From Halieaceae bacterium (GTDB lineage: Bacteria; Pseudomonadota; Gammaproteobacteria; Pseudomonadales; Halieaceae): DNA of 22,475 nucleotides. Below, one piece after another: positions 1 through 6,544 of this stretch (position 1 is the stretch's first letter; each line of letters starts with the position of its first letter). The stretch is taken from assembly GCA_018666295.1 (NCBI GenBank), contig JABIZW010000114.1:1-22475 (forward strand), given 5' to 3'. The notes under the pieces were generated by a model that was not told where the DNA came from, did not search any database, and was given only the letters and a program-made list of their open reading frames with translations. The translations under genes were made by a program, and so were the position numbers.

Positions 1-25
1 AAGGCGGCCAATGGCCGCCTTTTTT
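1..25 (+). terminator. Rho-independent terminator of an upstream gene
   Basis: Perfect GC-rich inverted repeat (AAGGCGGCC at 1-9 with GGCCGCCTT at 13-21, loop AAT) running straight into a T tract at 20-25. This is a classic intrinsic terminator for transcription entering from the left on the + strand. The gene it serves lies outside the window. Confidence 0.85.
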
Positions 26-349
26 ATGCGCCACCATTTTACGCTTTTGAGCATCAAGCAAATTAGGGCGATGCGTACACCGGCAGTCAAGGCACAGCCC
101 ATCCAGCAAATTGCACGAGGGCGTCGGTAAAATCCTAAGTCAGTAGCAATGACCTTTCCCTATTGAATGACCATCTCCCCGGCTATGTTGATCATTGATG
201 CGCAGGGCGTGATGCACCTTTAATTTGAGCACTATATATGTCATAACATGACACGAAACAGACACAATAAAACACCCAAGGAACACTAGGAAGTGTCGGC
301 GCTTGCGTTAAAATGACCGGCGGTTTACGACCTAATAAAAAGGCTATAC
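26..349. other. Non-coding stretch before the acyl-CoA dehydrogenase operon
   Basis: No open frame of useful length, tRNA-like fold or repeat array was found here. The left two thirds shows nothing recognisable. The right third becomes A/T-rich (TATATA at 233-238), carries a short palindrome at 239-253, and ends with a weak ribosome-binding site (AAGG at 340-343) six bases before the ATG at 350. It is most likely the promoter and leader of the acyl-CoA dehydrogenase operon. I could not assign a convincing -35/-10 pair. Confidence 0.5.
239..253. promoter_or_regulatory. 15-bp palindrome, candidate operator
   Basis: Perfect inverted repeat TGTCAT-AAC-ATGACA directly beside the A/T-rich TATATA at 233-238, about 100 bp upstream of the first acyl-CoA dehydrogenase ATG. 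The size and symmetry suit a dimeric repressor of TetR or GntR type, families that often control fatty-acid or sterol breakdown genes. No regulator gene is adjacent, so the binding protein is unknown. A chance palindrome cannot be excluded. Confidence 0.35.
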
Positions 350-1525
350 ATGGAAAATTTAGATCAGTTCAGAGTAGAAACACGCGAGTGGCTCGAAGCC
401 AATTGCCCAGACGATATGCGTCAAGCCATGCGATCGGACGAGGATCAATGCTGGGGTGGACGTAAGTGGGTCTTTAGCAGTGAAGGTCAGCAGCTCTGGC
501 TCGAGCGAATGGCCGCAAAAGGCTGGACTGCGCCACGTTGGCCGGCAGAGTACGGCGGTGGTGGACTTTCCGGTGACGAAGCCAAAGTACTTCGAGAAGA
601 AATGGCGCGCATTGGTGCGCGACGGCCGCTCAGCAGCTTTGGTCTCGATATGTTGGGCCCCGCGTTATTGCTTTACGCAACCCAAGAGCAGAAAGAGCAG
701 TACATTCCCGACATCATTAATGGGAAAATTCGTTGGTGTCAGGGTTACAGTGAACCCAATGCGGGTTCAGACCTCGCCAGTCTGCGAACCAAGGCAGAGG
801 ATATGGGCGATTACTACCAGATTAATGGCTCAAAAGTGTGGACCTCTTACGCAGACAAGGCCGACTGGATTTTTTGCCTGGTACGTACAGACTTCGATTG
901 CCCAAAACACGAGGGGATCAGCTTCCTCTTGTTTGACATGGCCTCTGAAGGAGTTAGCACGAAGCCCATTAAACTGATCAGCGGTACCTCCCCCTTCTGC
1001 GAGACATTCTTTGACAACGTTCAAGTCCCGAAGGGCCAGCTGATTGGCACATTGAACAAAGGCTGGGAGATTGCCAAATATTTGCTGACTCATGAGCGTG
1101 AGATGATTGGTGGCTTTGGCCTTGCCGGGGGCGGCATGAAGGGTATGGGTCAGCTTGCGGCGGCAAAACGCGGGACCGTCGATGGTCGTCTTCGCGATAC
1201 CTCGCTGCGTTCCGAAGCCATTTCCTTTGAGCTCGATGAGATGGCCTTTGGTCTGACCATTGAGCGCATTACCGAGGAAACCAAAGCCGGCCAGGGCGCC
1301 GGTGCCTCATCCTCGATACTGAAAATGTACGGGACCGAACTCAATAAGCTGCGTCAAGAGCTGTTTATGGCGATCGGATCCACAGACGCCTTGAACTTCG
1401 ATACCGATGAAAAAGGAGCCTTAGTCAGGAATTGGTTGAGAAGCAAAGCCAACTCCATTGAGGGCGGGACCACAGAAGTTCAACTCAATATTATCGCCAA
1501 GCGTATTCTTGGCTTACCGGCTTAA
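350..1525 (+). CDS. Acyl-CoA dehydrogenase, catalytic subunit
   Basis: FAD-dependent enzyme (391 aa, full length for the family) that introduces the alpha-beta double bond into an acyl-CoA thioester and passes electrons to ETF. The N-terminal helical domain, the middle beta domain (GYSEPNAGSDLASLRT and KVWTSYADKADW motifs, about residues 132-173) and the C-terminal helical domain are all present. The C-terminal SIEGGTTEVQ at about 369-378 carries Glu371 where short- and medium-chain enzymes (YEGTSEIQ) have the catalytic base. The next gene starts 12 bases downstream and encodes a second family member without that Glu, so the pair probably forms a heteromeric enzyme like the actinobacterial FadE26/27 or FadE28/29 type used on steroid side chains. 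The actual substrate (steroid, branched or other bulky acyl-CoA) cannot be read from sequence. The start ATG has a weak AAGG six bases upstream. Confidence 0.93.
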   Translation: MENLDQFRVETREWLEANCPDDMRQAMRSDEDQCWGGRKWVFSSEGQQLWLERMAAKGWTAPRWPAEYGGGGLSGDEAKVLREEMARIGARRPLSSFGLDMLGPALLLYATQEQKEQYIPDIINGKIRWCQGYSEPNAGSDLASLRTKAEDMGDYYQINGSKVWTSYADKADWIFCLVRTDFDCPKHEGISFLLFDMASEGVSTKPIKLISGTSPFCETFFDNVQVPKGQLIGTLNKGWEIAKYLLTHEREMIGGFGLAGGGMKGMGQLAAAKRGTVDGRLRDTSLRSEAISFELDEMAFGLTIERITEETKAGQGAGASSSILKMYGTELNKLRQELFMAIGSTDALNFDTDEKGALVRNWLRSKANSIEGGTTEVQLNIIAKRILGLPA

Positions 1526-1536
1526 AGGGGTCTGAC

Positions 1537-2652
1537 GTGGTCATGATTTTAAATGAGGAGCAGCAGCTCCTTAAAGATTCAGCGAAAGCATTTCTCAACG
1601 AGAGCTCACCGGTTTCAGCACTGCGCACCATGCGTGACTCAGGTAACGATCACATGCCCGAACTCTGGTCAAAGATGAGCGAAATGGGCTGGCCCGGCGT
1701 GGTTATTCCAGACGCTTACTCGGGACTGGAATTTGGTTACGTCGGTGCAGGAGTGGTGCTAGAGGAGATGGGCCGGACACTCGCTCTTTCGCCCTTCCTC
1801 AGTTCGGCAGTGGTTGCAGCAAGTCTGATTAACCGGCTGGGATCAGAGCAACTCAAAGAGAAGTACCTGCCCGTAATCGCGTCGGGAGAGCTGACAGCGG
1901 TGCTCGCCGCCGACGAAACCGGGCACTTTGACTTGTCACGTATCAGCACCAGGGCTACGGCATCTGAGTCGGGTTACACGCTCTCGGGCCAGAAACGAGG
2001 AGTAATTGATGGGCACCACGCTGATCTTCTGCTTGTCGTGACATCAGAGGGTGACGCGGTGAGCGTATTTGCTGTTGAAAAAAGCACCGCCGGTGTCTCT
2101 TTTGAAACTCGCCTTATGGTCGACAGTCAGCGTGCAGCCGACATTACTTTGGACAACGTCACCGTCAATGAGAATGCGCTGTTGGGTACCTTTGGTGGTG
2201 CCGCCGAGGCGCTTGAGTTTACCATTGATGTGGCCGCAGCCTGCTCAGCCGCGGAAATGCTGGGTGTTGCCGTTGAAACGTTTGAACGAACGGTGATGTA
2301 CCTTAAAGACCGCGAACAGTTCGGCAGTAAAATCGGCACGTTTCAAGGACTTCAGCATCGTGCCGCACAGCTCTTTGCCGAAATTGAGGTCAGCAAGTCT
2401 GCCGTACTGGCGGCATTGCAAGCACTCGATACGGACAGTGACAAGCGCTCTGTCCTTGCCAGCATGGCGAAAGCGAAGTGCTCAAAAGTGGTACAAAACG
2501 CCACCGAGGAAGGCGTACAAATGCATGGCGGCATCGGCATGACGGACGAGTTCGACATTGGTTTCTTTATGAAGCGCGCGGCTGTTTGTCGACAGTCGTA
2601 CGGCGACTATCACTTCCACGCAGATCGCTTCGCAACATTGCGCGGCTATTAA
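1537..2652 (+). CDS. Acyl-CoA dehydrogenase, partner subunit lacking the catalytic Glu
   Basis: A 371-aa acyl-CoA dehydrogenase family protein with the usual N-terminal helical domain, a degenerate middle domain (HFDLSRISTRATA region), and the C-terminal REQFGSKIGTFQGLQHR and QMHGGIGMTDEFDIGFFMKRA signatures. Where the active enzyme has EGGT, this protein has SYGDYHFHADR (about 354-364), so the catalytic base is missing. In known alpha2beta2 acyl-CoA dehydrogenases one subunit contributes the base and the other helps bind FAD, and this protein fits the second role. The GTG start at 1537 is preferred because AAGGGG (1525-1530) sits six bases upstream and overlaps the previous stop. An in-frame ATG at 1543 is the alternative. 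A strong terminator follows at 2671. Confidence 0.9.
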   Translation: MVMILNEEQQLLKDSAKAFLNESSPVSALRTMRDSGNDHMPELWSKMSEMGWPGVVIPDAYSGLEFGYVGAGVVLEEMGRTLALSPFLSSAVVAASLINRLGSEQLKEKYLPVIASGELTAVLAADETGHFDLSRISTRATASESGYTLSGQKRGVIDGHHADLLLVVTSEGDAVSVFAVEKSTAGVSFETRLMVDSQRAADITLDNVTVNENALLGTFGGAAEALEFTIDVAAACSAAEMLGVAVETFERTVMYLKDREQFGSKIGTFQGLQHRAAQLFAEIEVSKSAVLAALQALDTDSDKRSVLASMAKAKCSKVVQNATEEGVQMHGGIGMTDEFDIGFFMKRAAVCRQSYGDYHFHADRFATLRGY

Positions 2653-2670
2653 ACGGGCCAGGCACTGCAG

Positions 2671-2697
2671 AAAAAGCCGCGCTCGTCGCGGCTTTTT
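2671..2697. terminator. Bidirectional intrinsic terminator between convergent genes
   Basis: AAAAAGCCGCG (2671-2681), loop CTCGT, CGCGGCTTTTT (2687-2697). The stem is flanked by an A run on one side and a T run on the other, so it can end transcripts from both strands: the acyl-CoA dehydrogenase operon on + and the cysteine synthase on -. The T run abuts the cysteine synthase stop codon (2698-2700). Confidence 0.9.
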
Positions 2698-3753
2698 TTA
2701 TGTCTCGCGCGTTGACGTGAACAGCGCCGCCTCCTCCTCGCTCATCTCGGCAGGAATTGACTCAAACAATGGTGTGGAAAGGTAGCGCTCGCCAGTATCA
2801 GGGAGCATCACCAAGAACACAGATCCCTCCGGCGCCTCGTTGGCCACTTCAACCGCTGTCAGTAGCGTCGACCCACCAGAAACGCCCGTTAAAATTCCCT
2901 CATTGGCGGCCAAGTACTGCGCCATACCCATGCCTTTAACCCCATCCACGGGTCGTACTTCATCAAAGAAGGACTGATCGATTCCCTCCTGAAGCACCTT
3001 TGGAATGAAATCTGGCGTCCAACCCTGAATCACGTGCGGCTCCCAAGCCGGATGACTTCCCGTTGGAGAACCGTCTGCGAGACGCTCCTGTGGCACGCCA
3101 GAGCCAATGAGTTGGGCATTATGGGGCTCAGATAAAACGATCTTGCAGTCTGGTCGCTCTGAACGCAGTGCCCGCGCCACACCGGTCACCGTCCCGCCAG
3201 TACCGTACCCGGTAACCCAGTAATCAAGCGCGGAGTCCCTAAAGTCAGCCAATATTTCTCGTGCGGTCGTCGACTCATGGATGTCCGCATTAGCGCCATT
3301 TTCAAACTGGCTGGCAAAAAACCAACCATTGTCCGCGGCCAACTTTTTCGCAGTGTTATACATCCCAATACCACGCTCTTCTTTAGGCGTCAAAACGACC
3401 TTAGCGCCTAGAAAACGCATAAGTCGCCGACGCTCTATGGAAAAACTCTCGGCCATAGTAATCACGAGCGGGTAGCCCTTCGCGGCGCACACCATGGCAA
3501 GGCCAATGCCGGTGTTGCCAGAAGTTGCCTCAACCACGGTCTGTCCGGGGCGAAGTTGTCCGTCGCGCTCGGCAGCCTCGATGATGTTGAGCGCAAGACG
3601 ATCTTTCACCGAAGACAGTGGGTTAAAGGACTCAACCTTGACGTACATAGTGACGTGGTCTGGCCCCGTGCGATTCAGACGTACACAGGGTGTGTCGCCG
3701 ACAGTGGCCACAATATCCGGATACAGGCGTCCACGGCCTTCTGTTGAATACAC
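2698..3753 (-). CDS. Cysteine synthase / O-acetylserine sulfhydrylase family, PLP-dependent
   Basis: A 351-aa PLP enzyme of the CysK / cystathionine beta-synthase fold, expected to join O-acetylserine and sulfide into cysteine in the cytoplasm. The PLP lysine lies in NPLSSVKDR (K50). The substrate loop TSGNTG (77-82), the phosphate-binding GYGTGGTVTG (about 182-191) and the C-terminal PDTGERYLST are all present. It is somewhat longer than E. coli CysK (about 323 aa), with an insertion around 220-250 (PTGSHPAWEPH), so the exact CysK, CysM or related subtype is not settled. The frame stays open upstream to 4041, but GTG at 3753 is chosen because GAGGAG lies seven bases before it, the homologous region begins there, and the longer version would read through the csoR operators. 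The gene is divergent from csoR; its leader contains an 8-bp inverted repeat at 3777-3800. Confidence 0.9.
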   Translation of the reverse strand: MYSTEGRGRLYPDIVATVGDTPCVRLNRTGPDHVTMYVKVESFNPLSSVKDRLALNIIEAAERDGQLRPGQTVVEATSGNTGIGLAMVCAAKGYPLVITMAESFSIERRRLMRFLGAKVVLTPKEERGIGMYNTAKKLAADNGWFFASQFENGANADIHESTTAREILADFRDSALDYWVTGYGTGGTVTGVARALRSERPDCKIVLSEPHNAQLIGSGVPQERLADGSPTGSHPAWEPHVIQGWTPDFIPKVLQEGIDQSFFDEVRPVDGVKGMGMAQYLAANEGILTGVSGGSTLLTAVEVANEAPEGSVFLVMLPDTGERYLSTPLFESIPAEMSEEEAALFTSTRET

Positions 3754-3776
3754 AATCTCTCTCCTCACTCGCGTTT

Positions 3777-3800
3777 CCGTAAATGTAGCGCGATTTACGG
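3777..3800. promoter_or_regulatory. Inverted repeat in the cysteine synthase leader
   Basis: Perfect 8-bp arms CCGTAAAT (3777-3784) and ATTTACGG (3793-3800) separated by GTAGCGCG, about ten bases upstream of the cysteine synthase Shine-Dalgarno. It could be an operator for a dimeric regulator or an RNA hairpin in the leader. There is no T tract, so it is not a terminator. No matching family was recognised. Confidence 0.4.
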
Positions 3801-3853
3801 GCGTTTTCCTGCGCAGAATTAAGTTTTTTACTTCCACTGCTCGGACCTCCCAC

Positions 3854-3874
3854 AAATACCCCCTAGGGGTATTT
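3854..3874. promoter_or_regulatory. CsoR-type operator, copy 1
   Basis: AAATACCCC-CTA-GGGGTATTT, a perfect 9-bp inverted repeat with the A/T-flanked C-tract and G-tract pattern known for CsoR/RcnR/CstR-family operators. It lies just upstream of a CsoR-family gene, directly 5' to and overlapping the -35 hexamer of the putative csoR promoter. It is the mirror image of copy 2: the 21-bp sequence here is the reverse complement of the second site, apart from one end base. Confidence 0.8.
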
Positions 3875-3901
3875 GACTTAAATACCCCTAGGGGGTATTG
3901 T
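3873..3901 (+). promoter_or_regulatory. Putative sigma70 promoter of the csoR operon
   Basis: TTGACT (3873-3878), 17-bp spacer, TATTGT (3896-3901). The spacer is filled by operator copy 2 and the -35 box touches the end of copy 1, so repressor binding would block RNA polymerase. This is the usual layout for autoregulated csoR operons. The start codon at 3925 implies a very short leader. Confidence 0.65.
3880..3899. promoter_or_regulatory. CsoR-type operator, copy 2
   Basis: AAATACCCC-TAG-GGGGTATT (8-bp perfect arms, A mismatched to G at the outer edge), centred about 26 bp from copy 1 and in inverse orientation to it. It fills the -35/-10 spacer of the csoR promoter. Two sites about 2.5 helical turns apart suggest two repressor tetramers. 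The pair also lies upstream of the divergent cysteine synthase and could act on it too, though only a weak reverse promoter (TTAAGT, 17 bp, TATTTG) is visible. Confidence 0.8.
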
Positions 3902-3924
3902 TCAGATTGACTGGAGAGGGATGT

Positions 3925-4197
3925 ATGCGAAGAACCACACGAGATAATGTTGATCGTCGCCTCGCGCGGGTTGAAGGACAGGTGAGAGCCGTGCGACGAA
4001 TGGTCGGTGAGGACCGCTATTGCGTTGATATTGCGCGGCAAGTTCAGGCCGCGCGTGCCGCTTTATCAAGCCTTGAGTCCATCATCCTTGACGATCATGT
4101 TGCCACCTGCGTTCAGCACGCGCTTGAAGGCGATAGCCTTGAGGAGCGCGAGGCAAAGATCGAGGAGCTTATCAGTGTCATGAGAGGCAAAAAGTGA
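3925..4197 (+). CDS. csoR: CsoR/RcnR-family metal-sensing repressor, probably Cu(I)-responsive
   Basis: A 90-aa all-helical DUF156 protein. The ligand pattern matches M. tuberculosis CsoR in identity and spacing: Cys33 preceded by Tyr32, His58 twenty-five residues on, and Cys62 four residues later (DDHVATC). RcnR has His and FrmR has Glu at the last position, and CstR lacks the His, so copper is the best-supported effector. Apo-repressor should sit on the two palindromes upstream and leave when Cu(I) binds. The ATG at 3925 is used, with GGAG at 3913-3916 eight bases ahead. A TTG-initiated extension from 3898 would start inside the promoter. The stop overlaps the next start by four bases (GTGA), indicating translational coupling. 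Persulfide sensing remains possible because a cysteine synthase is divergent. Confidence 0.88.
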   Translation: MRRTTRDNVDRRLARVEGQVRAVRRMVGEDRYCVDIARQVQAARAALSSLESIILDDHVATCVQHALEGDSLEEREAKIEELISVMRGKK

Positions 4198-4844
4198 CAT
4201 TGACCGCATGGCGCATGTGGGCTGGTGTACTCGGGATACTTTTATCCGCGAGTGCTGTCGCACGACCCGTCTCCTACACGGGCGGCTGGACCTTAATTCA
4301 GACCGCCAATCGAGCGTCTACCGCGGGGCTATTGCACTACTCCTTGAGTCACAACGTTTCGGTGGGCGTGCGTCACGAGTGGCAGCGCGACGACGACGTC
4401 ACACTCACCGTCATACAGCCCACATTGTTAGCAAAACGATGGTATGGCCAGAACTACCAAGCCAATGTGTATTTGACCGGTGGGTTGGGCACAGCAACGG
4501 ACCGCTCCGCCGCCGGCTTAGGCTCAGATACAGCCTCTTTTGTCGGCGTCATGACAGACTGGGAGACACGAACACTCTTTGTCAGTTACGAGGCGCGATT
4601 TTTAGAGCAAGGAAAGCTAGGGAATCATTCGATGCATGCCGCCCGTGTTGGTTGGGCGCCCTACACCGGTGACACTGGTGAGCTTCATACCTGGCTCATG
4701 CTCGAGGTCGACCACCGAAAACACTTTGATAACAAAACAACCGTCACACCTTTACTGCGCTTTTTCAAAGGACCTGCCCTCTTTGAGGCAGGCTACAACG
4801 TCACGGACTCAGCTCCGATGCTCAACTTTACTTACCGTTTTTAG
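4194..4844 (+). CDS. Small outer-membrane beta-barrel protein of the copper operon
   Basis: A 216-aa protein with a signal peptide (basic start, hydrophobic core, cleavage expected after AVA at about residue 23) followed by alternating amphipathic strands rich in aromatic residues. It ends in NFTYRF, the terminal Phe signature recognised by the BAM complex. I do not recognise a named family. It is shorter than PcoB/CopB and lacks their Met-rich N-terminus. GTG at 4194 overlaps the csoR stop, with AGAGG (4183-4187) six bases upstream; an in-frame ATG at 4215 is the alternative. Its position between a copper repressor and a metal-binding periplasmic protein suggests metal passage or stress protection at the outer membrane, but this is inferred from context only. 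Confidence 0.75.
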   Translation: MTLTAWRMWAGVLGILLSASAVARPVSYTGGWTLIQTANRASTAGLLHYSLSHNVSVGVRHEWQRDDDVTLTVIQPTLLAKRWYGQNYQANVYLTGGLGTATDRSAAGLGSDTASFVGVMTDWETRTLFVSYEARFLEQGKLGNHSMHAARVGWAPYTGDTGELHTWLMLEVDHRKHFDNKTTVTPLLRFFKGPALFEAGYNVTDSAPMLNFTYRF

Positions 4845-4854
4845 GATCAAAATT

Positions 4855-5433
4855 ATGAAAAACATACTGCTAACCCTCACTGTGATACTCGCCTCGTTAC
4901 CAGTACTCGCTGACGACAATCAGAAGATAACGGATCACCACGCCCAGCATGAGATGAACCACGGTGAGATGAATCACGGTGAGATGAACCACGATGAGAT
5001 GAACCACGATGAGATGAACCACGGTGAGATGAACCACGGTGAGATGAACCACGATGAGATGAACCACGGCCCAGAGCACAATCATGGATCGCACGAGCAT
5101 CCCACAGAAAACGCCAAGGAAGACGTTATGACGATGTCAGTACCGGCCATCACGACAACCGACGACATCAGCGCGGCACTTGCAAATGGCGGCGCGCCGG
5201 TGGTCGTTGACGTTTTGGGGGTTGTTTGTGATTTCTGTGCCGTCGCCATGAATAAGATTTTTGGAAAGCGAGAGGAAGTCTCTGCGCTTTATGTTGATCT
5301 CGACAAAAAGACACTGAGCCTTGTCGTCAATAAAGGGGCATCACTCTCAGACGAAGACATTGAGACCCTGGCTAAACGGGCGGGATATCGCATCGCGGCG
5401 ATTCGACGTAACGCGGAGGCTCTGGGCGGATGA
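4855..5433 (+). CDS. Periplasmic metal-binding protein: Met/His repeat arm plus HMA-like CxxC domain
   Basis: A 192-aa secreted protein. Residues 1-19 form a signal peptide (cleavage after VLA). Residues 33-72 are eight tandem pentapeptides EMNH(G/D), followed by a His-rich stretch (EHNHGSHEH, about 74-82). Residues about 95-185 look like a heavy-metal-associated (ferredoxin-like) domain with the metal site VCDFCA (C125, C128). Met/His repeats bind Cu(I)/Cu(II) weakly in oxidising compartments and a CxxC HMA site binds Cu(I) or other soft metals tightly, so a collect-and-hand-over role fits. It resembles MerP with an added scavenging arm. ATG at 4855 is chosen for its signal peptide and AGGA (4843-4846) eight bases upstream; the longer open frame from 4636 overlaps the previous gene. 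The stop overlaps the next ATG by four bases. Confidence 0.85.
   Translation: MKNILLTLTVILASLPVLADDNQKITDHHAQHEMNHGEMNHGEMNHDEMNHDEMNHGEMNHGEMNHDEMNHGPEHNHGSHEHPTENAKEDVMTMSVPAITTTDDISAALANGGAPVVVDVLGVVCDFCAVAMNKIFGKREEVSALYVDLDKKTLSLVVNKGASLSDEDIETLAKRAGYRIAAIRRNAEALGG
4951..5070 (+). repeat. Eight tandem 15-bp repeats encoding EMNH(G/D)
   Basis: Eight contiguous copies of GAGATGAACCACGRT, nearly identical (copy 2 has AAT instead of AAC, copy 8 ends GGC). The variable last codon runs G G D D G G D G, suggesting that a four-unit 60-bp block was duplicated. All copies stay in frame in the metal-binding protein gene. Slippage would change the number of metal-binding pentapeptides in steps of one without breaking the frame. 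Confidence 0.97.
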
Positions 5434-5813
5434 ATCCGATCGACCGGCGCACCCTGATCGGCCCAACACTGTCGTTGTTTGCCAGCACTTCGACATTACT
5501 GTGTTGCGCCTTACCGGCGCTCCTCATTACCGTGGGCGCCGGCGCTGTAATGGCAGGTCTGACCGCCACCTTCCCAGGTATTATGTGGCTGTCCGCCAAT
5601 AAGGGGCCTCTTTTTCTCGCGTCAGGCGCCTTATTAACCGTCTCGGCCCTCATGCAATGGCAGGCACGCAATGCGCCCTGCCCCGTTGAGCCCGACCTAG
5701 CAGCTGCGTGCATGCGACTGCGTCGATTCAGTCACCGTATTTTAATCGGGTCTGCCCTGACTTATGGCTTCGGAGTCTTTTTTGCCTACCTTTGGCCGCT
5801 GATTTATATCTAA
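5430..5813 (+). CDS. MerT-like inner-membrane metal transport protein
   Basis: A 127-aa protein with three predicted membrane segments (about 12-46, 58-78, 103-126). Cys25-Cys26 followed by Pro29 lies in the first segment (LLCCALPALL), and two more cysteines (C84, C94) lie in the loop between segments 2 and 3. This is the architecture of the mercury transporter MerT: a vicinal Cys pair in TM1 and a Cys pair in the second loop. MerT takes metal from periplasmic MerP, and here the gene directly before encodes a MerP-like HMA protein whose stop overlaps this ATG (ATGA). No merA or merR is present and the regulator is CsoR-type, so copper or another soft metal is a better guess than mercury. Sequence similarity to MerT is limited, so transport direction and metal are inferred. 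The stop overlaps the convergent PepSY gene by four bases. Confidence 0.7.
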   Translation: MNPIDRRTLIGPTLSLFASTSTLLCCALPALLITVGAGAVMAGLTATFPGIMWLSANKGPLFLASGALLTVSALMQWQARNAPCPVEPDLAAACMRLRRFSHRILIGSALTYGFGVFFAYLWPLIYI

Positions 5814-6541
5814 GCTGACTCTCTGCGGCGCCAGGGAATAAGCGTGTACAGGACAATACCCGCAAGGGCAGTGAGTAGGGCCAATACTGAAAATAGCCTA
5901 AGCAACCAGGTGCCAATATCGGCTCGATCATCGTAGTCCATAATGTGGAGCATCCAAAGAAAGTCCCAGATCCGCCACGCGGTATTACGAATCGCAGTAA
6001 TATCGCCCGATCGGGGGTCGACATAGACAACGAGCGATGGCTCACTCACCTTAAATGTTCGCCACAAGGGTAGTTCGCGCCCACGATATTCAGCAGCCTC
6101 TGAGGCCGTTGTCACCCACTCTGCCTCATCAACAGCAATGTCTGTTTTGGCTTGAACGAGGGAGATCACCTGCTCCCTTGTTAGTGGCAATACAGGCACG
6201 CCACGAATGGTCATCCAGTTCGTAGCACTCGTTCGCTCATCCACAATACCAACCACCAGTTCGCCGCTGAGCCGAGGCTGAACAGTCAGCTGACTGGTTT
6301 GTGTGACGGGGAAGTCAAATGCAGTCAAGTCGATGGTGTGAGTCCGCGGAGGCAGTCGATGAGGCTCGCCACGCACCATGGTGATATCCACGAACGCAAA
6401 ATAAGTGCCGCTCACCGCCCAAAGCAACAGCTGAATGGCCGCAATAATGGCTAAGCGCCGATGCCAAACGCGCAGCCGCCGCTGCCAGACAAGCGACACA
6501 GGTCGAAACGGCCAAAAAGGCCTGGTCTGTTCGTCAGGCAT
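5810..6541 (-). CDS. PepSY-domain membrane protein
   Basis: A 243-aa inner-membrane protein. An N-terminal membrane segment follows a basic region and has the typical PepSY-TM start (WHRRLAIIAAIQLLLWAVSG, about 26-45). A periplasmic part of about 150 residues contains a PepSY-like segment (LTREQVISLVQAKTDIAVDEAEWV, then YVDPRSGDITAI). The C-terminus has the conserved WDFLWMLHIMDYDDR and a final membrane helix. Relatives occur near iron-reductase and siderophore genes and some act in periplasmic electron transfer or metal handling; the function here is not known. It starts four bases after the stop of the HD-domain gene, so the two are probably one operon. Its stop overlaps the MerT-like gene's stop on the other strand, with no terminator between them. 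Confidence 0.8.
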   Translation of the reverse strand: MPDEQTRPFWPFRPVSLVWQRRLRVWHRRLAIIAAIQLLLWAVSGTYFAFVDITMVRGEPHRLPPRTHTIDLTAFDFPVTQTSQLTVQPRLSGELVVGIVDERTSATNWMTIRGVPVLPLTREQVISLVQAKTDIAVDEAEWVTTASEAAEYRGRELPLWRTFKVSEPSLVVYVDPRSGDITAIRNTAWRIWDFLWMLHIMDYDDRADIGTWLLRLFSVLALLTALAGIVLYTLIPWRRRESA

Positions 6542-6544
6542 GGC

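Noticed and set aside
3754..4041. N-terminal extension of the cysteine synthase frame
   Set aside because: It reads through the csoR promoter, operators and part of csoR. The GTG at 3753 has a strong Shine-Dalgarno and begins where family similarity begins.
4636..4854. Longer start for the HMA/repeat protein
   Set aside because: It overlaps the beta-barrel gene. The ATG at 4855 is followed at once by a signal peptide and preceded by AGGA.
4951..5070. Repeat array considered as CRISPR or VNTR outside a gene
   Set aside because: Units are contiguous, 15 bp, without spacers, and exactly in frame with a secreted protein.
4897..5100. Reverse-strand open frame with repeating VVHLT/VVHLI units, looking like a membrane peptide
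   Set aside because: It is only the antisense reading of the 15-bp tandem repeats; it has no ribosome-binding site and lies inside a well-supported gene.
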